A stretch of DNA of 64,000 nt from positions 434,001 through 498,000 of the forward strand of contig NZ_JAHKQF010000008.1 in NCBI RefSeq assembly GCF_018860965.1. The letters run 5' to 3'. The notes under the pieces are model-generated. The model was not told the DNA's origin. It made no database searches and saw only the letters and a program-made list of their open reading frames with translations. The stretch comes from Alteromonas sp. C1M14. Lineage in GTDB: Bacteria; Pseudomonadota; Gammaproteobacteria; Enterobacterales; Alteromonadaceae. Shown in pieces: positions 20,297 through 27,823 of the stretch (the stretch's first letter is position 1; the number at the start of each line of letters is the position of its first letter). A program made the translations under genes and the position numbers.

Positions 20297-23200
20297 AGCA
20301 ATTCCAACCATTCAGGTTTAATTAGCTTGATGTCATTATTTTCCAGCACGGATGAAAGCTCTTGTTCGCTTATATTACTTGTTCTACAAATGACTTTTAT
20401 TAATTGTAAAGTGACGTCTATATCATTTTCTGGACTGAATTCACTATTGTTAAATAAGTCAGGGGACCTGTTTAGTAACGCAAGAATCTTATGCTTTAAA
20501 GCTCTCGTCTGACGTTCTAATTTTGGTGAAGTCAAAGAGCTTATTCCATTTGTCTCTATCAACCTATTAATTACATTCTGACCCTCAGTTGATCCTGAAA
20601 TATGACGAATGAGTTTTTTGTCCTTTTGACCAGTGTAAAAATCTTGACGATTTATTTCTTTAGATAGAAAAGAATGTCTAACATTCCAACCACTTATAGC
20701 CTTTATTGTTCTATCTCTTTCTTGCATCAATATAGCTTTTTCAGTTTTTAAAAGTTGGTTTTCACTATTTATAGACTTATTAATTTCCGCCGCAATATCG
20801 CCCAACCTCTTTAATTCGGCACTTATACCAATAGCGTGGTCTTTACAGATAATCGCGTAAGGGCATATTGCACAACATTTCTCGCCTTGTAGTTCAGACA
20901 AAACTTCCTTCGGGCAATCGTTGTCAAATGGGCAGATGTGAGTGCGATTGAATGCAAGTTTATTTGCTGGTGCATTGTTTAGCGTATTAATTGGTGTGTC
21001 TAAGCCGTTAATCTTTATTGGCGATAGACTTATGCACCCAAAATCATGAGCTGCTGATTTATTTGCATGCTTTTCAAGAAACTTGTCTTCATTTAACTTC
21101 ACCTCATTGGCAGACGCTATTGACCTTTTAGCTTGAGCGTCAGATAGTTGAGGTGGAAACTGCCCCTTAAAACTATTTGCGGTTTTAATTTCCTTTAAGG
21201 TCGCAGTTTCTTCAGGGGTGTTGATAGTGTAGTAACCGACAGTTGCTGCTCCTTGCCCTGTCGATATTTTACCTACTGACTCCATATCTGCGAGGACAGA
21301 ACAAACGCTATCGAAAGTAACTCTCAGTGAATGTGGTGTCCATTTAACAGCCTCTCTTATAGGCGTAAACTCTGCCTCTTCTTGATTATCTAAGCTACGG
21401 AGTACTGCTTTATAATCTTGCTCAGCATGAATTATGTTTCTAATTTTACGAAACGTTGCTTGGTTTGCATAAATAGGCAAATAATATATCGAAGAAGAAT
21501 ATTCGATCTGCGGTCTGGAACTTTTGGATGCTACTAAATTATGAGCATTTAAGCACTTTTCAAATTCCTTAAGTACAGAAATTAGAAACCCGCCTTTGGA
21601 GCTGAATATGTTACCATTATTCACGGTTTTTTGTAGAAGTGGTTTAATCGAAGACCACTTCGAATATTCAGCTCCTTGATAAGGAATCGCTTCGTTAAAA
21701 CCGTTTCTATCAATTTTTAGACGAAGTTTGGCGACTCTATCCAAAAGCTTCATAATGAAACCTGGAATTTGACTTGTGTATGGTTCCGTTTTTGCCTTGT
21801 CGGTATTAACATATAAGTCAACAAAGTCATCTTTTGAATATTTTGGCGGGCATTCTGATGAGTAGTTATTTACATCAAGCCAGGCAACATTGGAATACCT
21901 CAACCCACTCCATGCCAATAGCGTCAGTGTTACTAGACTTTGGTATTCAGTGATCTTGATAGGACTTTTCCAATCACTGAAGCTAAACATTCCTAAATCG
22001 GTAGCGTCGAAGTTATCTATATGAACTTTGTAACCTAACCATTCAATGTTCTTGTTGATTTTTAGTACGTCTTTATTCCTCGCATTATTGAATACGACGG
22101 CTTCAGCATTATCAAGCACCGCCTTTGTAACCTCATAAAGAAATTGGCGTAACAAAACCCAGTAGTCTAGTGAGATTTTTTCTTTAACAGTGTGATGATA
22201 TTTGTAGCCCTTTCGTGAATCTTTATCAAAATCTGTTATAGGGTTTGTCGCAATTTTACATTCCGGGATGCTAGAAAACCGAGCCATAATAAATTCAAAG
22301 TAACGCTGAATTGTGGCAACGGTGTCTCTTCCTGCATTTGTTTTTGTGTACCCTCTTAAAGCTGACTTTTCGTCAGTTATTGTATATATGTAATTTAATA
22401 AGCTAACCGGGTATGCTACATTTTTTTTATTTTCAAAATGTGCCATTGTTAGCGTTATTGATGGTTTGACAAATAAAAAACTTAAGAATTCAGAAGGGCT
22501 CTTAGGGTAGCTATAACCACAATTTGGATACTTTTTGAAAAATGTAGGTAAGTAATCATACAAGTATGAGTTCAAGTATGCTAAACGGCCTTGTCTTGAT
22601 TTCCGCGTGCCTTTTTCATTACTGGTATTCAGGTAGTCTAATTGAGTTTTTTTCCAATAGTCATCAATCTCAATATTTTCAGGTGTAAAATCTCTGAAGC
22701 TGTCTCTTGCAGAAAATGAATAATCACCAACTGAAAATATATTTACTTCTCGTAAAATTGTTTCTATTTCAAATTTTTCATGTTCTAAATGGAAACAGGT
22801 CATGCTTTTTATTTCTGTTTCTGTGTGAAAAATTTTCTTTAAATTTTTATTTTGTGGTTCTTTCGATACGCTTTTCGCGGAGAGTCCTCCTGATGATACG
22901 ATTTTCTGATATTGTTTTTTAAAGCTTTTGTCTTTGTGTTGATTAAAGAAATCTAAATAAAAAGCGTAGGTTACGGTGCTTACTTTGTTATGTTTATTAT
23001 TTTTTGCGATGAAATATGCTGAAGCTTCTGAATTAGCAAGATAGTATCTAGTTAGAGTATTTACAGTAACGTCTTCAATTTTTGATACTTTTGAATAAAT
23101 AATAGCTTCCATCAAGTTCATTGCAGCTCTTTGCCATGTTGAACGAAATTTAGGGCCTGATTTCTTAAAAAACTCTACGTGCACTTTTGATAAATGCTTC

Positions 23201-23679
23201 TTAAAGAAATCTAGTCGCATCTCAGTAGAAGTCATGTACACAAACGCTACACTTTCGGTAATCAAACCATGTTTATGGTACCAATCGAAAGATTCCGGTC
23301 TAGATGGTAAGTGAATTTGATGTCCGAATCGAAGTTCAATATGACCTTCGAAAGAAAGGTGTATCAGTAACAGGCTAATATGCTGGAATATATGTGATGC
23401 ACATTGCTCTCCATGTTTAAGTGGTACTTTGATAAATTTGCACATCGAAATCATATTCTTTTTACTACGGTCATTTTTTGAATAAAAAAGAGAGACTTTC
23501 TCGATATCTTCCAACCAATTGTGTTTTTCTAAGCTGATCGAGATTAGCTTAGCGATGTACGCATATCTTTCATTGTTCCAGTTTGGTTTTTTCTCGACAG
23601 ACATAGCCTTTTTCAACCATAGGTGCGCTGCTTTTTTAACTTGAGAAGGACTAGTGATAATCTTTGTGTTTGTCCTCAT
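20293..23679 (-). CDS. gmtZ: Large integrase-like protein with C-terminal Cys cluster, GmtZ-like
   Basis: A 1128-residue protein with a degenerate tyrosine-recombinase catalytic domain at about residues 575-830. Arg594 lies in LLAWSGLRYSN, and H783/R786 lie in TPHSLRVTFDS. GYYT (815-818) stands where the GH...Y of classical enzymes would be. After it comes a Cys-rich probable zinc site (C916, C922, C935, C936, C939, C945) and a coiled coil at about 955-1000. The N-terminal 500 residues are unlike known domains to me. It overlaps both neighbours by 4 bp. Size, order and the double-recombinase arrangement match the integrase of gamma-mobile-trio islands. Confidence 0.62.
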   Translation of the reverse strand: MRTNTKIITSPSQVKKAAHLWLKKAMSVEKKPNWNNERYAYIAKLISISLEKHNWLEDIEKVSLFYSKNDRSKKNMISMCKFIKVPLKHGEQCASHIFQHISLLLIHLSFEGHIELRFGHQIHLPSRPESFDWYHKHGLITESVAFVYMTSTEMRLDFFKKHLSKVHVEFFKKSGPKFRSTWQRAAMNLMEAIIYSKVSKIEDVTVNTLTRYYLANSEASAYFIAKNNKHNKVSTVTYAFYLDFFNQHKDKSFKKQYQKIVSSGGLSAKSVSKEPQNKNLKKIFHTETEIKSMTCFHLEHEKFEIETILREVNIFSVGDYSFSARDSFRDFTPENIEIDDYWKKTQLDYLNTSNEKGTRKSRQGRLAYLNSYLYDYLPTFFKKYPNCGYSYPKSPSEFLSFLFVKPSITLTMAHFENKKNVAYPVSLLNYIYTITDEKSALRGYTKTNAGRDTVATIQRYFEFIMARFSSIPECKIATNPITDFDKDSRKGYKYHHTVKEKISLDYWVLLRQFLYEVTKAVLDNAEAVVFNNARNKDVLKINKNIEWLGYKVHIDNFDATDLGMFSFSDWKSPIKITEYQSLVTLTLLAWSGLRYSNVAWLDVNNYSSECPPKYSKDDFVDLYVNTDKAKTEPYTSQIPGFIMKLLDRVAKLRLKIDRNGFNEAIPYQGAEYSKWSSIKPLLQKTVNNGNIFSSKGGFLISVLKEFEKCLNAHNLVASKSSRPQIEYSSSIYYLPIYANQATFRKIRNIIHAEQDYKAVLRSLDNQEEAEFTPIREAVKWTPHSLRVTFDSVCSVLADMESVGKISTGQGAATVGYYTINTPEETATLKEIKTANSFKGQFPPQLSDAQAKRSIASANEVKLNEDKFLEKHANKSAAHDFGCISLSPIKINGLDTPINTLNNAPANKLAFNRTHICPFDNDCPKEVLSELQGEKCCAICPYAIICKDHAIGISAELKRLGDIAAEINKSINSENQLLKTEKAILMQERDRTIKAISGWNVRHSFLSKEINRQDFYTGQKDKKLIRHISGSTEGQNVINRLIETNGISSLTSPKLERQTRALKHKILALLNRSPDLFNNSEFSPENDIDVTLQLIKVICRTSNISEQELSSVLENNDIKLIKPEWLELL

Positions 23680-25097
23680 AGTGAAACTCCTTTAAGTAAT
23701 GTCGTCAGCACATTGTTTTGTTGATTTGTTAGGAATTCTTTGGTGTTTTCTCTATATTTATTTTGAAGAACGAGATTAGCGAGCCTTATTTTTTCTTTTG
23801 CAATCTCTTTGTTGATGACTGCGTAGTGCTCAGTCGATTTTCTTTCTTTATGCCCCATCATGTATTGCACGTCTTCTATATTGAGTTTTTCACCTGTTTC
23901 AGTTCGATGGAAGTTAATAAGCCAATGGCCATAAAAATGCCTAAGTGAATGAAGTGTATATCTTTTATTTAAACCATCTTTGTATGGGCACGAGATTTTG
24001 TTCTGTACTTTTTTGAACGAATAGTTTTGAGTTGTGTTTGAAGAGCTAAATAGCGGCTCTCCTTTACTTCTATTTCCATTTGTTACAAATAGATAGCTGT
24101 GTTTAGAGCCATAAGGTCTTTCGAATTTCAAATATTTTTCAATCGAGTCAAAAAATACAGTTTTGAATGGATAAATAAAAAATACTTCCTCAGTTGCTCT
24201 ACCTTTAAATGAAAGGTTGAAAATACTTTTGTCATTAAGTCCTTCAAAGCATGCAATACGATGTCGGTAACTAAGAATTTTCACTTCTTCTTTTGCTAAA
24301 TCAATGTCTTGAACTAATATTTGACCAGCTTCACTCATTCTCAAGCCCGTTCCGAGTAAAAGTGACCAGAGGGCCCGATCTCTGTATGTCTGTGCGTTAT
24401 CAAGCAGAGGCTGGATGTAATCGATAGGGAAGTGCTTGTAATCTTTACTTGAAGTTAAACTGATGCGAGATGGTGTACGGAATAATATGGAATTTGTGTA
24501 ACGAGCTCCACCTCGAATGACTTGCCCAATGACCGAGTCTTTTTGCAGTCTAATGCGTTCAGAAGTGCTTAACTTTCTACGATTAAGAAGCTCTTTGTGA
24601 ATGTTTTTTGATGCTACATCGATATTAATGAAATCGAGTGTGTTAGCTTGCGAATTTCTTTCATGATTTGCCGCTGAAGCATTCAAAAATTTATTAACTG
24701 TACTTAGGTTTCTAGCTACACTTTTTCCTTTTACTGGAGCTCTATTCGTTATTTTGGCTGTCTCGCGTGCCAATTTGCTCTGCGAATTTTGGGCTAGCGA
24801 CAAATAACTTGGGTAGGAAAGGATAATTTCAGAAAGATAAGTTGTTTCAGTACTTACCTTATTTTTAAATAGAAGGTCTTGAGCATTCAGAACATACTCC
24901 AAAAAGACTTTTAAATCTGATGCGACCGCATTGATTGAATTCTGTGCCTGTCTATTTTCACTAACTTGGTTTGCCATGATTTCATGCAGAAATTCTGCAT
25001 AAGATGGAACGCTTTCTCCGGTTGAAATATCTAGTAAGTCGTATGACTTCATACCGAATGAAGTATTCTTGAAAGAGATTTTCTTTAGTTTAATCAT
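23676..25097 (-). CDS. gmtY: Tyrosine site-specific recombinase, GmtY-like
   Basis: A 473-residue recombinase with all catalytic residues visible: Arg253 in GTGLRMSEA, H383-x-x-R386-H387 in LHSLRHFYGHW, the G415-H416 pair in YMMGHKERKS, and the nucleophile Tyr425 in TEHYAVINK. The N-terminal 200 residues are a SAM-like core-binding region. It is the first gene of the five-gene operon, begins 448 bp inside the right tRNA and is preceded by GGAG. It is expected to cut and join the island ends. It is the only trio member with a complete active site, so it is probably the strand-exchange enzyme. Confidence 0.8.
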   Translation of the reverse strand: MIKLKKISFKNTSFGMKSYDLLDISTGESVPSYAEFLHEIMANQVSENRQAQNSINAVASDLKVFLEYVLNAQDLLFKNKVSTETTYLSEIILSYPSYLSLAQNSQSKLARETAKITNRAPVKGKSVARNLSTVNKFLNASAANHERNSQANTLDFINIDVASKNIHKELLNRRKLSTSERIRLQKDSVIGQVIRGGARYTNSILFRTPSRISLTSSKDYKHFPIDYIQPLLDNAQTYRDRALWSLLLGTGLRMSEAGQILVQDIDLAKEEVKILSYRHRIACFEGLNDKSIFNLSFKGRATEEVFFIYPFKTVFFDSIEKYLKFERPYGSKHSYLFVTNGNRSKGEPLFSSSNTTQNYSFKKVQNKISCPYKDGLNKRYTLHSLRHFYGHWLINFHRTETGEKLNIEDVQYMMGHKERKSTEHYAVINKEIAKEKIRLANLVLQNKYRENTKEFLTNQQNNVLTTLLKGVSL

Positions 25098-25544
25098 GAC
25101 TGCTCCACTATGATTTCTTGTACGTTGTGCACAAGTTATAGTGAACGCATATATGAAACGACAATAGCAAGCACGAAAAAAAATGAAAAAAATTGGTTTT
25201 TTCGTAAATAGGTATATTAATGATTTAAATAGGAAAAGTGGCGTTTAGGCGGGGTGGTAAAAGTAGTATTAAAAAAGGTTGTGTGTAATTTGAGCGGAGA
25301 TTAAAAGAGTTTTAATTCCCGAAACAAAATCTATTTCTTGGATTGTTGTTGCTACGATTAACGACAGAACATTTTAAATTGAACAGGGTCTCACTGAGCC
25401 TAGCGCCCATACATATAATCTACGTAGTCCAAGTAATATCAGTGCTTAGTGGATAAGTTATTGCAAGAAATTACAATATGAGCCAGAGAAAATGGCATAA
25501 TATTTCTTAAAAATATTTATGTAATTGATTTTATTGCAAAAAAG
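25098..25544. other. Non-coding right-end region upstream of the recombinase operon
   Basis: A 447-bp AT-rich stretch with no supportable gene. It must contain the promoter of the recombinase operon. It holds the 10-bp palindrome TTGTGCACAA (25125-25134), 28 bp before the gmtY-like start, a likely operator. Confidence 0.5.
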
Positions 25545-25621
25545 TGGCCGAAGCGGTGGGGCACGATCCCACAACCTTCCCCTTAGGAGGGGGATGCTCT
25601 ATCCAGTTGAGCTACGCCTCG
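25545..25621 (-). tRNA. tRNA-Arg(CCT) carried by the island
   Basis: A complete cloverleaf on the minus strand: 7-bp acceptor CGAGGCG/CGCTTCG (one G-U), T8-A9, D-arm GCTC-AACTGGATA-GAGC, anticodon arm TCCCC-CTCCTAA-GGGGA with anticodon CCT, variable AGGTT, T-stem GTGGG/CCCAC, discriminator G and encoded CCA. The T-loop is ATCGTGC instead of the near-universal TTCRANY, so position 54 is A and 58 is T. The tRNA lies 38 bp inside the right island end. It reads AGG and would replace the host tRNA of the same anticodon that the island interrupts. Confidence 0.85.
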
Positions 25622-25632
25622 GCAGATGAATT

Positions 25633-25655
25633 AGTATTGCACTAGTATTGCACTA
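25633..25655. repeat. Tandem GTATTGCACTA repeat next to the right end
   Basis: Two copies of AGTATTGCACTA-like sequence lie in tandem between the island tRNA and the right-end arm. The left end has a related palindrome TGCACTTAGTGCA (1987-1999). These may be accessory binding sites for an island protein. Confidence 0.4.
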
Positions 25656-25659
25656 ATCC

Positions 25660-25672
25660 CTATAGTAGATAA
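25660..25672 (-). repeat. Right-end recombinase arm (imperfect inverted repeat)
   Basis: Read inward on the minus strand the end is TTATCTACTATAG, matching the left arm (1891-1903) at 11 of 13 positions. It abuts the shared GTTC at 25673-25676. It also restores an acceptor-like TAGGGAT (25656-25662) opposite the tRNA 5' strand GTCCCTA. Confidence 0.6.
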
Positions 25673-25727
25673 GAACCAACATCTAAGCCTTAGGAGGGCC
25701 TTGTTTTATCCGTTAAACTATAGGGAC
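25673..25727 (-). pseudogene. 5' part of host tRNA-Arg(CCT), right island junction
   Basis: The first 55 nt of a tRNA: acceptor GTCCCTA, D-arm GTTT-AACGGATA-AAAC, anticodon arm AGGCC-CTCCTAA-GGCTT with anticodon CCT, variable AGAT, T-stem GTTGG and the start of the T-loop (TTC). After GTTC the sequence changes to island DNA. That DNA supplies an acceptor-like TAGGGAT but no pairing T-stem and no CCA, so the hybrid is unlikely to fold well. The real 3' end is at 1865-1888. Confidence 0.8.
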
Positions 25728-25806
25728 TCGGGCGCAATTATACGTAGAAAAGGTGTCGCTGTTAACCCCTCGTTTTTCAACAGGTTTTAAAAGAATGGTT
25801 CAGTGA

Positions 25807-25841
25807 TTAAAAACACGACGAGGGGAAGGGCTCGCCGTGTT
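25807..25841 (-). terminator. Terminator of the phytase gene
   Basis: An 11-bp stem with one mismatch (25812-25822 against 25831-25841) and an 8-nt loop, followed on the minus strand by TTTTTAAT. It lies 24 bp past the phytase stop. Confidence 0.75.
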
Positions 25842-25864
25842 GTATTTACTGAGGTTTGTCTGCT

Positions 25865-27739
25865 TTATCGGTATTTGCGAATAAACTCTGCCAACTGGGA
25901 ACCAGAAATGAGTTTAAAGTTTTGTTGTGATGATGGCATTACATTGTGACCATCCTGCACCACTAACAGGCCGTCGGGTAGGGCTTTCCCAAGGGGGAAT
26001 GAGATGGCTTCTAAACCGTCCGTTTCCGAGGTGCCATCAATGCCGGTAGCAAAATCAGGAACCACATTAAAGGTACCTAAAAAGGTGTGATCTTCGGTGG
26101 TGGTATAAATGGGGTAGCGATCATTGCCTTGACTCGATACCACCAGATAACGCTCACCGTCCACATCAAATAACGCCATGCCTTCAATATCGGCTTCCAC
26201 TTTGCCGCCGACGGTGGCAATGAGCTTAGGCGCAGAAACCTGCCCACTTATGTCACGTTTCCATACGCCTACGGCTTCTTCGCCATAATATAACACCCCG
26301 TTTTCATCATCGGCCACGCAGCCTTCTGGTTGGGAAGGTACCGAGAAGGTTTCCACAAGATGGGCAGTAATCTTGGTGCCTTGGGATGTAAGCCGGTGAC
26401 GTTCAACCTGTCCATCGGTATCATTGGCAAACACATCAAGGGTGTTGTTGTGCTGATAAAGGCATAAGCCGTATAAATCGTTTAATGATGAGGGCAGCTT
26501 GGAGGCGAGGCTGGCTTGCCGCGTCATGGGATCAAGGACAAAAATATCAATGGTTTTGGTGGTGCGATTGGTGGCGGCGGCAATCGCCAGTACGCCATTA
26601 TCCGTTTGCCAGTGACGGCGCACATCCACGTTATTGAGTCTGCCTACAGCAAGATGCTGAAGGCGTTTACCGGATAAATCATACAGGTCCAGCCCTGACT
26701 TTTTGTCGGTGCCCAAAATGACAGAGGTTTCAGGTGCCTCGTCCAAATACCAAATGGCCGGGTCGTCAGCGGCATCGCCAAAACGGGCCACCGGATCGGT
26801 TTGTGCGAAGGCGGTAAGACTGCCATCTACCGGGTCCGTCTTGACGGCGGCTAGGCGGGGAAGTCGGGGTAAAGATACAGTATACAATGACGCCGTATTA
26901 TCGTCGTAGATACCGGCAATGAGGCCATTGTTATGGGCTGTAATGCGTACCGACTCTAACTGATACTCGCCAGCTAAAGGGTAGGCAGTAAAGGTGTTGT
27001 TATCACCCACCCACAAGGCATTGTCCTTAGGCGACACGGCCACTACTGCACCTGTACTTTCCACGCCCACCCCTTCTAGGCCAGTTTGGGTTGGCGTGGT
27101 AAGCAAATCATGTCCATCACTGGCTTCAAAATGGCTATTGTATTGCCAAAGGCCGGTATGTTCATCGGCTAGGTAAAGGGTGTGCGTTTGGCTGTCCTGT
27201 TGACAAGATTTGATCCCCGTACCCACATTTACCTGACGAATATCCACCCAGGCGCTGTTGATTAAACCCTGTTGCTTCATCCGGCCGATGGTATCAATGG
27301 TGGTGACAACCAACAGGTTGTCTTGGTTCGCTAAGCACACCGCTTCAATATCGGCATCCGCCGCAGGCAGGGACGCAAGGGCGGCAAAGCGCTGCTCTTG
27401 GGGATCATAAGTAAATAAATTTATCCCGTAGGTGTCATTATTCAGGGCCCCGATGATGAGCTTGTTGTCAGCGGTAAGCAGAATATCACTTTGGCTATAG
27501 TGGCCGCCTTGGTTAGCAACAACAGACTGGTTTTCGTCGGTGATTGTTAATCCATTTGTTTCGCTGGTGACCAAGTAATAAAGTGATGATGCCACCGTCA
27601 GTGGCGTCAATTGTTGGCCGGGAAAGGAAAAGGGCTTCATTTCCTGAGGCTGCAATGAGGTGGTTGTGGGCTGGCTTGTACACGCGGTCAGAGAAAGACC
27701 TGCTAGCGTAATGGAAAGAAGTGTCGGTAGTATTTTCAC
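25865..27739 (-). CDS. Beta-propeller phytase, lipoprotein
   Basis: A 624-residue 3-phytase that frees phosphate from phytate using calcium. The signal peptide ends in a lipobox (LTAC, Cys20), so it is probably anchored to a membrane facing the periplasm or the surface. The C-terminal half (about 310-624) is the catalytic six-bladed propeller with DDPAIWYLDEA, GTDKKSGLDLYDL, GRLNNVDVR and a late GLEAISFPLG/LLVVQDGHN region. The N-terminal half (about 40-300) is a second, less conserved propeller, as in dual-domain phytases. It lies downstream of and in line with the TonB receptor, suggesting joint phytate use. Confidence 0.9.
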   Translation of the reverse strand: MKILPTLLSITLAGLSLTACTSQPTTTSLQPQEMKPFSFPGQQLTPLTVASSLYYLVTSETNGLTITDENQSVVANQGGHYSQSDILLTADNKLIIGALNNDTYGINLFTYDPQEQRFAALASLPAADADIEAVCLANQDNLLVVTTIDTIGRMKQQGLINSAWVDIRQVNVGTGIKSCQQDSQTHTLYLADEHTGLWQYNSHFEASDGHDLLTTPTQTGLEGVGVESTGAVVAVSPKDNALWVGDNNTFTAYPLAGEYQLESVRITAHNNGLIAGIYDDNTASLYTVSLPRLPRLAAVKTDPVDGSLTAFAQTDPVARFGDAADDPAIWYLDEAPETSVILGTDKKSGLDLYDLSGKRLQHLAVGRLNNVDVRRHWQTDNGVLAIAAATNRTTKTIDIFVLDPMTRQASLASKLPSSLNDLYGLCLYQHNNTLDVFANDTDGQVERHRLTSQGTKITAHLVETFSVPSQPEGCVADDENGVLYYGEEAVGVWKRDISGQVSAPKLIATVGGKVEADIEGMALFDVDGERYLVVSSQGNDRYPIYTTTEDHTFLGTFNVVPDFATGIDGTSETDGLEAISFPLGKALPDGLLVVQDGHNVMPSSQQNFKLISGSQLAEFIRKYR

Positions 27740-27790
27740 AGTTAATAGGTTCCTTTAGCGGGTAACTTTGTTCTTTTTAGATAAAACTAT

Positions 27791-27816
27791 TGCGGGTAAG
27801 TGAGCACTTACCCGCA
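27791..27816 (-). terminator. Perfect hairpin after the TonB receptor gene
   Basis: TGCGGGTAAGTG and CACTTACCCGCA form a perfect 12-bp inverted repeat just past the receptor stop, followed on the minus strand by ATAGTTTTAT. It is probably a partial terminator between receptor and phytase. Confidence 0.7.
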
Positions 27817-27823
27817 TGAATGG

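Noticed and set aside
25656-25727. Reading the right junction as an intact tRNA-Arg(CCT)
   Set aside because: The acceptor can pair (GTCCCTA/TAGGGAT), but the T-stem GTTGG has no partner and CCA is missing. The true 3' half lies at 1865-1888.
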